6,644 nucleotides of DNA, taken from the NCBI GenBank assembly GCA_002426825.1, contig DINK01000049.1, forward strand, positions 5,121 to 11,764. Reading direction: 5' to 3'. Positions 1-6,537 of the stretch are shown piece after piece. The translations under genes were made by a program, and so were the position numbers. The notes below the pieces were generated by a model that saw only the letters and a list, made by a program, of their open reading frames with translations, ran no database searches and was not told where the DNA came from. The first letter of the stretch is position 1; the number at the start of each line of letters is the position of its first letter. Source of the DNA: Holosporaceae bacterium UBA5542. Its GTDB lineage: Bacteria; Pseudomonadota; Alphaproteobacteria; UBA7879; UBA5542.

Positions 1-1419
1 ATCCAAGTGGTTGGTGGGCTCGTCCATTAAAATAAAATTTGGCAAACGCCCAAATAAACAGGCAAATACAAGGCGTGCACGCTCACCCCCTGACAGCACA
101 TTTGTTTTTTTCAGCAAGTCATTGCCCCTAAAAAGAAAGGCGCCTAAAAGAGCCCGTTGCTCTTGATTCGTCAAAGCTGGATTTTCACGTTGTAATGTTT
201 CCAAAACCGTTGCCGACGAACGAATGGCCTCTGCCGCACTTTGTGTGTAAAACTCGGCACAAACATTGGTTCCCTGCCGAACTTGGCCCTTCAAGGGCGC
301 AAGATCACCAATCACGGTTTTAAGCAAGGTTGACTTGCCAATTCCGTTCGCCCCAACAATGCCAATCTTGTCAGCACGGTTTAAACGCAAGTGAATGTTT
401 TGAATCAACGGCACATCATAACCTACTGCCAAATTTTCCGTCACAAGAACTTCTTTCCCACTTTTGGGATAGTTTAATTTTGGCAAAGAAAAGGTGCGTG
501 CTTCTTCTGTCACCGGCATATTTTCAAGGGCTGCATCAATTTTCTGAATTTGCTTTAACCGGCTTTGTGCCTGGGCTGCTTTCGTTGCTTTGGCCCGAAA
601 CCGATCCACAAATTTTTGCATGTGCTGTTTTTGTTGTTCCAGCTTTTTCATGGCAGCTTCTTGTCCAAGGGCCATCATTTCTTTTTGCTTTAGAAACGCA
701 TCAAAGTTCCCTTTGTATTCCCGCAATTGTCCCCCATGCAGATGCAGGGTAATGGTCGACAAATTGTTCAAAAAAGTACGGTCGTGCGATACAAAAAGAA
801 GGGTTCCCTTGAAATCCAACAAATAATTCTCCATCCACTCGATGCTGGGCAAATCAAGGTGGTTGGTGGGCTCGTCCAAAATAATGAAGTCTGGGTCTGA
901 AACCAAAATCTTAGCAATCTCTAACCGCATACGCCATCCTCCTGAAAGGGTTAAGGGGGATTCCTCTAATTGGCTTTCTTTAAACCCAAGGCCCAACAAA
1001 ACTTGCTCGGCCAACCCCTCCAACTGATACCCGCCATGGGTTTCATAAAGGCGCAGGGCATTTTCATAAGCCTCGAACGTATCTTCTGAATAGGCGTTTT
1101 CCATTGCCTTTAAGCTGTCATCCATCCGTGTTTTGTATTTATAGACAAGCTCATGCCCTGAAATACATTCAGATAAAATTGTTGGCAAAGGTGTGTCTGA
1201 AAATGACTGGGGTAAAAACGCCATCCGAAAATTTTTCGGTGTGATGATTTGGCCTTGATCAACTTCATCTTGGCCTGTAATCGCATTCAAAAGGGTTGTT
1301 TTCCCTTGTCCGTTGGCGCCCACCAATGCAATGCGCTCTTTTTGGGGAAAATGGTAAGTGATGTTATTTAAGACCGTTTGGTCAGCATATTTTTTAGTAA
1401 TTTTTTCAATACGAATCAT
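1..1419 (-). CDS. ABC-F family ATPase (partial, C-terminus off the window)
   Basis: This is a soluble ABC-F ATPase with two nucleotide-binding domains and no membrane domain. The family acts at the ribosome (translation factors and antibiotic protection). The reading frame is open from the ATG at 1419 to base 1, giving 473 residues. Domain 1 has Walker A GANGQGKT (34-41), signature LSGGWRMRL (158-166), Walker B/catalytic Glu LDEPTNHLD (181-189, E183) and the H-loop SHD (211-213). The charged interdomain linker (about 225-320) contains DRFRAKATKAAQAQSRLK, typical of the P-site-tRNA-interaction linker; the GGW signature and this linker resemble the YheS type. Domain 2 has Walker A GANGIGKST (356-364), signature LSGGERARL (442-450) and Walker B ending in DEPTNHLD exactly at the window edge. 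The two Walker B codings share 20 identical bases (7-26 and 859-878). The start is supported by AGGA (1430-1427), 7 nt upstream. The family is certain; the subfamily and substrate antibiotic or ribosome state are not. Confidence 0.95.
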   Translation of the reverse strand, partial: MIRIEKITKKYADQTVLNNITYHFPQKERIALVGANGQGKTTLLNAITGQDEVDQGQIITPKNFRMAFLPQSFSDTPLPTILSECISGHELVYKYKTRMDDSLKAMENAYSEDTFEAYENALRLYETHGGYQLEGLAEQVLLGLGFKESQLEESPLTLSGGWRMRLEIAKILVSDPDFIILDEPTNHLDLPSIEWMENYLLDFKGTLLFVSHDRTFLNNLSTITLHLHGGQLREYKGNFDAFLKQKEMMALGQEAAMKKLEQQKQHMQKFVDRFRAKATKAAQAQSRLKQIQKIDAALENMPVTEEARTFSLPKLNYPKSGKEVLVTENLAVGYDVPLIQNIHLRLNRADKIGIVGANGIGKSTLLKTVIGDLAPLKGQVRQGTNVCAEFYTQSAAEAIRSSATVLETLQRENPALTNQEQRALLGAFLFRGNDLLKKTNVLSGGERARLVFACLFGRLPNFILMDEPTNHLD

Positions 1420-1477
1420 AGGGGTTTCCTAAGTTAAATTTTTTTATTAACCGCACTATGACAAAGAGGAACATACG

Positions 1478-1503
1478 CGGCACACAAAGAAGAATGTGTG
1501 CCG
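1478..1503. promoter_or_regulatory. Perfect 9-bp hairpin in the ABC-F/kinase divergent region
   Basis: CGGCACACA (1478-1486) is the exact inverse complement of TGTGTGCCG (1495-1503), with an 8-nt purine loop AAGAAGAA. It lies between the two divergent starts, about 60 nt upstream of the ABC-F ATG and 70 nt upstream of the kinase's first possible start. No T-run follows on either strand, so it is not a standard intrinsic terminator. It may be an operator for a dimeric regulator or a leader-RNA hairpin of the ABC-F transcript. The structure is seen directly; the role is a guess. Confidence 0.5.
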
Positions 1504-1548
1504 TTAGGCAACTGCGACGACAGGTAACTCGCTTCTTTCAGTCGAATA

Positions 1549-1554
1549 TATAAT
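1549..1554 (+). promoter_or_regulatory. Possible -10 box for the kinase gene
   Basis: An exact TATAAT stands 17 nt upstream of the ATG at 1572 and 74 nt upstream of the ATG at 1629. No good TTGACA-like hexamer is found 16-18 nt upstream, so the promoter is supported by the -10 element alone. If transcription begins about 7 nt downstream (near 1561), the ATG at 1572 would have a leader of only about 10 nt without a ribosome-binding site. This favours the ATG at 1629 as the original start. Confidence 0.35.
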
Positions 1555-1571
1555 CATGCCTTTCACCATAA

Positions 1572-2503
1572 ATGAAAGCGACGGAAAACGCAACTTCCCT
1601 CAGAATAGCGATTTTGTTAAAAGAAAGCATGCCTTTCGTTTTACCCACCCGCCTCACGACATCGCCAGATACCGCCATCCGCGAATGGGCTACGTCTCTC
1701 CCCCAACACATTAAAGCTGTGACTCAGAAATGGGATATCACCCCTATCGCGCTTCATCATGCAACGATTCATAACCTGGTATTAACAGGCCAGAAAATTC
1801 AGAAGCCTGTTTTTCTGAAGTGCATGCGATCCCCCGCCGCATTTCATCACGAAATCACAGCACTTCGTTTTTTTGCACCATCGGTGCCAGCACTTTTAGG
1901 TGTGCACACATCTTTTCATATTTTTTTGATGGACGCCGTCAAACCAGGGCATTCTCTTGAAGAAATGCTTAATGTAGATGAGGCCAAAGCATACACCATT
2001 TTTTCCGACGTAGTAACCGCACTCCATACCGCCAAAGTCCTCCATCTTTATTTACACCCCTTACACAATTTAAAGATGCCCTTCTAACACCTACGCTGCC
2101 CCAACACCTTGCCCATAAGAGTATCAAAATTTTCAAACACTTAATTAAATCAACAGAAAAAAGGGTGGCCCTACACGGCGATCTTCATGGGAAAAATATT
2201 TTGGAAAGCGGTACAGGGTGGCATAGCATTGATCCAAAAGGATACGTAGGCGACCCCGCTTTTAAACTGGGGGCTTTTATTCGAAACCCTTATAAAGTCC
2301 TTGCACAACAACCAGATGCAACAGAAATTATGCGCCGCCGGTCGGCATTCATTTCACAAAAATGCGGGCACAACCCTGCGCGTGTGATGCAATGGGTTTT
2401 TGTGGGGTGTGTGTTAGGTGCATCTTGGGGAATGGAAGACGGCCTTGATGGCGAAGCGCAAAACTGGCTGCACCTCGCCACCAAGCTCCAAGAAGCTATC
2501 TAG
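1572..2503 (+). pseudogene. APH(6)/hydroxyurea phosphotransferase-like kinase, frameshifted
   Basis: Two adjacent frames encode the halves of one small-molecule kinase of the streptomycin 6-kinase/hydroxyurea-kinase family (aminoglycoside phosphotransferase fold). The first part (1572-2087) has the N-lobe: LK with the presumed ATP lysine K83, helix-C glutamate E94 in HHEITALRFF, and the hinge FLMDAVKPGHSL (118-129). The second part, open from 1982 to 2503, has the Brenner motif HGDLHGKN (2174-2197; catalytic Asp at 2180) and IDPKGYVGDP (Mg-binding Asp at 2231). The switch is best placed after ALHTAK (2019-2036): one extra A in the AAA at 2034-2036 gives a continuous reading with KSPPSLFTPL and a protein of 310 aa from 1572 or 291 aa from 1629, the normal family length. 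The ATG at 1629 (MPFVLPTRL) fits the family's usual beginning better; neither ATG has a clear ribosome-binding site. As written, the catalytic lobe is separated from the ATP-binding lobe, so no active kinase is expected. It could be decay or a sequencing indel. Substrate unknown. Confidence 0.85.
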
Positions 2504-3072
2504 CCCGCAGCAGAGGGGTCTAACCGTAGAAGAGGTGTGTCTTCTGCCATAATTCTTGTGACAAGATCAAGCATCTCCACGTCACTAAGGGGGTTTTCTT
2601 TAAGGTTACGCCCCGCCTCAACAAAACCAAGTTGTTTTCCAAGCCACGCATAGTCAGACATATTTTGGCGAGAAATTTTTGGATCCGGGATAAAAAGGTA
2701 CCCATCAAAAAGCCAGATCCCAATAGGTATCGATTCCTCCATTTCACCTCCAAAAACTTTCGGCGAAACATGAATCTGATAATTCATGCGCGTGTTTATG
2801 CCTTTACTCTCAGCAACTTCCCATTGAACGTCAAATGTTCCGTCCATACCCAACTTCGCACACACAATCCGAATCGTCGTTGGCGTTGTTTCAACCTCTA
2901 CGTCTTCCCGCCCAACCATCTCACCTTCACCAAGCACTCTAAATGTACGCAAATAACTCAAGTATGAAAACTCGTCTTTTTCATCTGTCAAAGCTTCTAT
3001 GATCTTGTCAGCAAAATACGTTTGTGTGTATTGCTCATCTAGAAATTCTTTCTTACGGCCATCCAAATCCAT
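2500..3072 (-). CDS. Acidic cytoplasmic protein of unknown function (190 aa)
   Basis: I do not recognise this protein. It has no signal peptide or membrane segment and is strongly acidic (about 35 Asp/Glu against 20 Lys/Arg). The N-terminal 40 residues look helical and charged (RKKEFLDEQY, EALTDEKDEF). The middle alternates beta-like stretches (TTIRIVCAKL, TFDVQWEVAE, MNYQIHVSPKVF, IPIGIWLFDGYLFI). The C-terminal third is helical again (DVEMLDLVTRIMAED). The ATG at 3072 is chosen over the in-frame TTG at 3075 because GGAG (3083-3080) lies 7 nt upstream. The gene follows the exported 287-aa gene by 45 nt on the same strand with no terminator between, so the two are probably cotranscribed. Its TAG (2502-2500) overlaps the plus-strand TAG of the kinase within one CTAG. 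A small, acidic, cytoplasmic product near a nuclease gene fits the general look of an immunity protein, but this is inference only. Confidence 0.8.
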   Translation of the reverse strand: MDLDGRKKEFLDEQYTQTYFADKIIEALTDEKDEFSYLSYLRTFRVLGEGEMVGREDVEVETTPTTIRIVCAKLGMDGTFDVQWEVAESKGINTRMNYQIHVSPKVFGGEMEESIPIGIWLFDGYLFIPDPKISRQNMSDYAWLGKQLGFVEAGRNLKENPLSDVEMLDLVTRIMAEDTPLLRLDPSAAG

Positions 3073-3079
3073 CAAAAGG

Positions 3080-3083
3080 CTCC
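3080..3083 (-). promoter_or_regulatory. Ribosome-binding site deciding the 190-aa start
   Basis: On the minus strand, GGAG followed by CCTTTTG and ATG gives a 7-nt spacing to the ATG at 3072. The TTG one codon earlier would leave only 4 nt, so the ATG is the better start. Confidence 0.6.
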
Positions 3084-3117
3084 GTGCCTGAAAAAGAGTA
3101 ATTTGTTTAAGTGGCCC

Positions 3118-3981
3118 CTATCTATCTAATGCTTTCCCTCTGCCACCTTTAAAAGCAACAATGGCTTCGTGAAGCATTAAGTGCGCCTGCACAATTTCCA
3201 TAACTGATTCAGGATTAGATGGTTTTAATGTGGCCACATGAGCTTTGACTTGGGGCAACATCTTATCGGCAAAAGGTGTTGATAAAATAACGTTTGCATA
3301 CTTTGTTCCATGCAAAAAGTCATGGAATGCTGTTGCAAACGAACCTTGAACCAGCCCCCCATGCACAGTGCCCCCTTTAAGGGAAATCACAACAGGGGCC
3401 ACCTCATGCACCACAAAACTTTGAAGAAGAGTATGCACCCCCATCACCGATGACTGGTCAGAAAAAACAACTAATGCAGGTAAACTGTTAAACTCTCTCA
3501 ACCTTTTAGTAAGCTGTGCTGTAAAAATCTGGGCTTCCACAGGTGAAGAAATTTTTGGTAAAACCTCTAACAGCAGTAACACTTCTGCTGTTTCCTCAAA
3601 TTCACCCAATACCTCAGGAAAAGGGGTGTCATCCAAACGACGTGCAAGGGCTAAATGTATAAGGGTTTGCACATCCCATGTCAGCGCTTTTGCTGCCACA
3701 AAATGACCAAGAACTTCCTCAAAAGGCGCTATCAAATCTGCAGTGTCCGAAAAAACGGTTTGCACATGCCCAAATACACCTTTTATCTTAGGAAGAAGGT
3801 GCGGATCGTGTGTAAAGCGCGCTTCTGAATCGGTCGAAAATTTGGCATGCAAAGCTTCCGCTTCGGGAAAAATTACACCAGATTTAGCTGTCAACCAACG
3901 GGGCCCAGGAATATCTTCGCTAACCCCAGAACTAAAAGAAATTTCAACAAGTAAAAGAAAAATAAAAAATAATATTCTCAT
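3118..3981 (-). CDS. Exported protein of unknown function (287 aa)
   Basis: I do not recognise this family. Residues 1-19 form a typical Sec signal peptide: MR, then a strongly hydrophobic ILFFIFLLLVEISF, then SSG as a likely cleavage region. The mature part has no further convincing membrane helix. It is largely helical, with an acidic-aliphatic stretch at 121-142 (FPEVLGEFEETAEVLLLLEV), a beta-like ALVVFSD (169-175) and a Gly/His-rich segment around 203-224 (GGTVHGGLVQG, HDFLHG). The C-terminus is basic (KGGRGKALDR). Start choice is firm: AGGTGA (3993-3988) sits 6 nt before the ATG. It is the first gene of a probable two-gene minus-strand operon and is divergent from the exported nuclease at 4228 across a shared 246-nt intergenic region, so both may be coregulated and act outside the cytoplasm. 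A link to the nuclease is inferred from position only. Confidence 0.8.
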   Translation of the reverse strand: MRILFFIFLLLVEISFSSGVSEDIPGPRWLTAKSGVIFPEAEALHAKFSTDSEARFTHDPHLLPKIKGVFGHVQTVFSDTADLIAPFEEVLGHFVAAKALTWDVQTLIHLALARRLDDTPFPEVLGEFEETAEVLLLLEVLPKISSPVEAQIFTAQLTKRLREFNSLPALVVFSDQSSVMGVHTLLQSFVVHEVAPVVISLKGGTVHGGLVQGSFATAFHDFLHGTKYANVILSTPFADKMLPQVKAHVATLKPSNPESVMEIVQAHLMLHEAIVAFKGGRGKALDR

Positions 3982-4227
3982 AAATAGTCACCTAATAATA
4001 TTTAATCAAAACACACATAAACTCAAAGTTGCTATTTTTCAAACACTTTTTCTCGAAGCGCAGCCGCATCAGGGCCATTCAGCATACAAACTGCACGAAC
4101 CACTTATTGTTTAAATCACCGACAACACCATCTTAAAAACAAAAAAAACATATCTATGCAATATTCGCATAATGCTTGTTCTGTATTTAGTATTAGTTAA
4201 ACAATATTAAATAAGTATGTTTTTGCG
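3982..4227. promoter_or_regulatory. Divergent intergenic region between exported orphan and nuclease
   Basis: These 246 nt separate two divergent starts and should hold both promoters. It is AT-rich with A-runs (about 4134-4148). Towards the nuclease, TATTAA (4205-4210) is a -10 candidate and TTGTTC (4176-4181) a -35-like hexamer, but their spacing (23 nt) is too long for a standard pair. Towards the minus operon, on the reverse strand, TTGAGT followed after 16 nt by TAAATA lies just before the AGGTGA ribosome-binding site. A short GC-richer patch (about 4055-4100) shows no recognisable coding remnant. No consensus promoter is convincing in either direction. Confidence 0.45.
4155..4171. repeat. 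Short inverted repeat TATGC-N7-GCATA, operator-like
   Basis: TATGC (4155-4159) and GCATA (4167-4171) are exact inverse complements around AATATTC. The element lies 57 nt upstream of the nuclease start, close to where a -35 region would be. Size and symmetry would fit a dimeric regulator site, but a 5-bp arm arises easily by chance in AT-rich DNA. Confidence 0.3.
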
Positions 4228-5172
4228 ATGAAATACATTTATTTATTAATATTTACTTTATTTTACTTAACAAGTTCAAAATCTTGCACACTTGAAGAGG
4301 CCTTAAACAAATCCACCCGTCAACAACCCGTTGCCCAACGCATTCTTGACGCAACAGAAAATTTACCTGAAGACCAAGAAACAAAACCTCTTAAGAAAAA
4401 AAACAGGCCGTCAGAGCCCAATTCGCCGGGACACACTATTGATAAAGTTATTCGCGAACGACAAGCCATACAAGACTTTGTCCTATATCTACGCGCACAC
4501 ATTGCCCACTCAACCAAAGAAGACGTGGGCTTCACCCCCCTCAACACTCACACAGTACTAAAGGCCGCTGTGCGCAAAATCAGTGTTGGCGATGAAATGC
4601 ACTTTCAACGCGTTGTGTTTTACAATCCGTATGCAAAAAGCACAGATGACGACCACACACAGGCCATCTTACAAATCGACATAGATCCCAACTTAAAAGA
4701 TGAAAAAGGCAGAACAAACATTGAAAGAATGCGCCTTGGGAAATCGCCCATTGGCCCTGATAGACGCCGCATTAATTTGCATCACGTCAATCAAAAAGAC
4801 GGTCTTTTAATGGAGCTTTTTGGCAGCACACACACACGCCTCAGCCGATATCTACATTATAGACGAGGGTACCCTTCCCTAATTGATCGAAATGAATTTG
4901 CACTCTTCCGGAATGCTTACTGGAAATGGCGTGGCGAAACCCTAGAAGAACTTTTAAAAGAAGATAATAATATAAAGCGAAAGTTCCGTCTTGCTACACA
5001 AGCACTAGAAGCCCAAGCCGCTGCTCCAGAAGCTGCCTCTAGCAGCGCTCAGCCCTGCCCACCATCACCTGCATCAGTGTCAGCATCTCCGGCAACCCCC
5101 AGCAACTCTCCAACCACTCGAAAAGTCATTAAAGCCACACGAAAGCTCGATTCACTTCGCGATATGCGGTAG
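4228..5172 (+). CDS. Exported LHH-type (HNH/EndoVII superfamily) nuclease
   Basis: This 314-aa protein carries a Sec-type signal peptide (1-19: MKYIYLLIFTLFYLTSSKS) and an LHH nuclease domain at about 150-240. The hallmarks appear in family order: DPNLKDEKGRTNIERM (153-168), the GKSPIGPD turn (171-178), the LHH motif (184-186; H185 and H186 presumed catalytic/metal-binding), H202 in STHTRL, LH (209-210) and the closing IDRNEFALFRNAYWKWR (219-235). LHH domains are known as the DNase tips of polymorphic toxins delivered between bacteria or to hosts. Here there is no large delivery region: residues 20-150 are a Lys/Pro-rich stretch (52-69) then an unassigned segment. The nuclease is followed by an A/P/S-rich tail (about 259-297) and a basic end (RKVIKATRKLDSLRDMR). 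C20 follows the hydrophobic core but the preceding SKS is not a normal lipobox. No Shine-Dalgarno is evident before the ATG. It stands alone between a divergent operon and its own terminator, with no obvious downstream immunity gene. Target and delivery are unknown. Confidence 0.83.
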   Translation: MKYIYLLIFTLFYLTSSKSCTLEEALNKSTRQQPVAQRILDATENLPEDQETKPLKKKNRPSEPNSPGHTIDKVIRERQAIQDFVLYLRAHIAHSTKEDVGFTPLNTHTVLKAAVRKISVGDEMHFQRVVFYNPYAKSTDDDHTQAILQIDIDPNLKDEKGRTNIERMRLGKSPIGPDRRRINLHHVNQKDGLLMELFGSTHTRLSRYLHYRRGYPSLIDRNEFALFRNAYWKWRGETLEELLKEDNNIKRKFRLATQALEAQAAAPEAASSSAQPCPPSPASVSASPATPSNSPTTRKVIKATRKLDSLRDMR

Positions 5173-5173
5173 G

Positions 5174-5210
5174 GCGCAGAAGAATCAATTTTTTTCTGTG
5201 CGCAATTTTT
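5174..5210 (+). terminator. Rho-independent terminator after the nuclease gene
   Basis: Two bases after the nuclease TAG, GCGCA (5174-5178) pairs with TGCGC (5199-5203). Beyond a 2-nt bulge (5197-5198) the stem continues with GAAGAA (5179-5184) against TTTTTC (5191-5196, one G-T pair), leaving a 6-nt loop. AATTTTT (5204-5210) follows directly. It should end the nuclease transcript, so the following glycosyltransferase needs its own promoter; TATAGT at 5212-5217 is a possible -10 without a clear -35. Confidence 0.65.
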
Positions 5211-5251
5211 CTATAGTTCTTGTTTTATTCAACCGTTAACATCACAAAAAA

Positions 5252-6537
5252 ATGACGCGTATTACAAAGCCCTCTCTCACTTTCTCATCATACATTTTAT
5301 TTTTTGGGCTGCCTTTAGCTTTTTTATTTTTCTTCTACCCAGGCCAGCTTTCCCCAGATTCACTTTCAATCTATGCCCAAGCACAAGCCCATCAATATAG
5401 TGACCACCACCCCCCACTTATGGGGTATCTGTGGCATTATCTTGACCTTATCGTAAAAGGCCCCCTGTTGATGTACCTTATCAACTTGGGCCTTATTTGG
5501 TCGGCCCTTTACATTTTGGCATTCAAGATTCTCACCCCCCCCCAGAAAAGTAAGCTCCTCCATTACTACGTGCTGTGCATTCCCCTTATTCCACACGTGG
5601 CTTGTTATGCGGGCTTCATAATGGATATGGGCTAATCAGTGTTTATTTGGCGTTAAAAACAATCAAAGAAGAAACCATTTCCCGAAAGGCCTCTCTTCTT
5701 TTAGGCTGTCTTCTTTTTTATGCCACAGCGGTGAAATATCAAGCCCAATTCATTTTGCCTTTTGTAATGTGGTGGTACACTTTGGTTCAGGGGCGTTTTA
5801 AAATGTGGCCCGCACTTCTGAAAGCAATTCCCCTTACCGCCCTATTCATTATATTGATTCATCATACCAATCAGTATTTAGTAACAAATCAAGGACAAGG
5901 CAGTTCGAATTCATGGAAGTATGTCAAAATTTATGACCTTGCAGGGATGAGCGTTCGCACAAAGACCGTCTTAATGCCCAAAGTGTTTCATAAAAACCAA
6001 GTCACTGTTGCCAATATTGAAAACGCCTATTCCTTCGAGTGGGAACCCCTCATTACGGGCAATAACGCCCCTTTCCGTGCCCCTGTGACAGATGCTGAAC
6101 TTAAAACCATTCAAGGTGCCTGGTGGCAAGCCATCAGAGCGCACCCCACTGCGTACATGGCCCATCGGTTGAGCATTTGGCAAAAAGGCATTTTGTTTGG
6201 GGCCCCTGGCAAAGCTTGGCTTGATCAAAAACTGGGGAAAGATAACTTTATCAGTACCTACTTAGTACCCTTGGGGAAGTTAATCGCATACATATTCATT
6301 TTGCCATTTCAGCTCTTTTTCTTTGTTCTAGGAAAGCATACACGCACCCGTGGGGCCGCACGCACCCTTCTTTTCATGGGCGGCATGGGCACAATGCTTT
6401 TATTGGTATTGCTTATCTTTTCTTTGGCGGCTGTACCGCGGTATATTTACTTTACCAACTATCTCTTTATGCTGTCGCTGCCCTTTACTTTTCTTGCCTT
6501 TCCACAACGAACGTTATCTCGGGACGATACGCAATAA
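5252..6537 (+). pseudogene. GT-C-like membrane glycosyltransferase, frameshifted
   Basis: One multi-spanning membrane protein is split over two frames. The first part (5252-5635, 127 aa) has a first helix (about 12-30), an extracytoplasmic loop with PGQLSPDSLSIY and YSDHHPPLMGYL (D36, D51-HHPP), and helices near 72-93 and 103-124. The loop pattern (acidic residue, then D-x-HPP) resembles family-39/PMT-like glycosyltransferases that use polyprenyl-phosphate sugars. The second part, in the next frame to 6537, adds about five more helices, a soluble stretch with AWWQAIRAHPTAYMAHRL, and the ending VPRYIYFTNYLF. One extra G in GGG (5629-5631) joins them as DMGLISVYLALK and gives 428 aa; the stop in the second frame at 5551 limits the lesion to 5554-5635. 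As written the protein ends after three helices. There is no Shine-Dalgarno before the ATG. The last 53 nt overlap a convergent gene. It could be inactivated, an assembly error, or a different GT-C subfamily; sugar and acceptor cannot be told. Confidence 0.8.
5535..5543. repeat. C9 homopolymer inside the glycosyltransferase frame
   Basis: Nine consecutive C bases encode part of LTPPQ in the intact first-part frame. Such runs are prone to slippage and are known phase-variation switches in surface glycosyltransferases of some bacteria. Here the run is in frame and does not cause the break downstream. Confidence 0.6.

Noticed and set aside
7..878. Identical 20-base segments at 7-26 and 859-878 as a mobile or recombination repeat
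   Set aside because: Both encode the conserved Walker B stretch of the two ABC domains, so the similarity is explained by protein conservation and codon preference.
330..1027. Plus-strand open frames opposite the ABC-F gene
   Set aside because: They are antisense to a fully open, motif-rich ABC-F frame and are coding shadows.
1478..1503. Hairpin as an intrinsic terminator
   Set aside because: No T-run follows it on either strand, and it lies upstream of both divergent genes.
2030..2045. Programmed ribosomal frameshift joining the two kinase halves
   Set aside because: No slippery heptamer of the X-XXY-YYZ type and no clear downstream stem are seen, and kinases of this family are not known to need one.
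2632..2967. Plus-strand open frame of 111 codons opposite the 190-aa gene
   Set aside because: It has no ribosome-binding site or recognisable domain and its length is explained by the antisense gene.
3743..4114. Plus-strand open frame of 123 codons opposite the exported orphan
   Set aside because: It mostly overlaps the well-supported minus-strand gene, lacks a ribosome-binding site and shows no protein-like pattern.
4228..4290. Nuclease as a lipoprotein anchored at C20
   Set aside because: The residues before the cysteine (SSKS) do not match a lipobox; ordinary signal-peptide cleavage is more likely.
4825..4840. Short CA-rich microsatellite-like run in the nuclease gene
   Set aside because: It is too short and is explained by the coding of the STHTR segment.
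5535..5543. C9 run as the site of the glycosyltransferase frameshift
   Set aside because: Shifting at the run puts the frame onto a TAA at 5551, and the sequence after the run in the first frame still reads as a good membrane helix, so the break must be later, best at 5629-5631.
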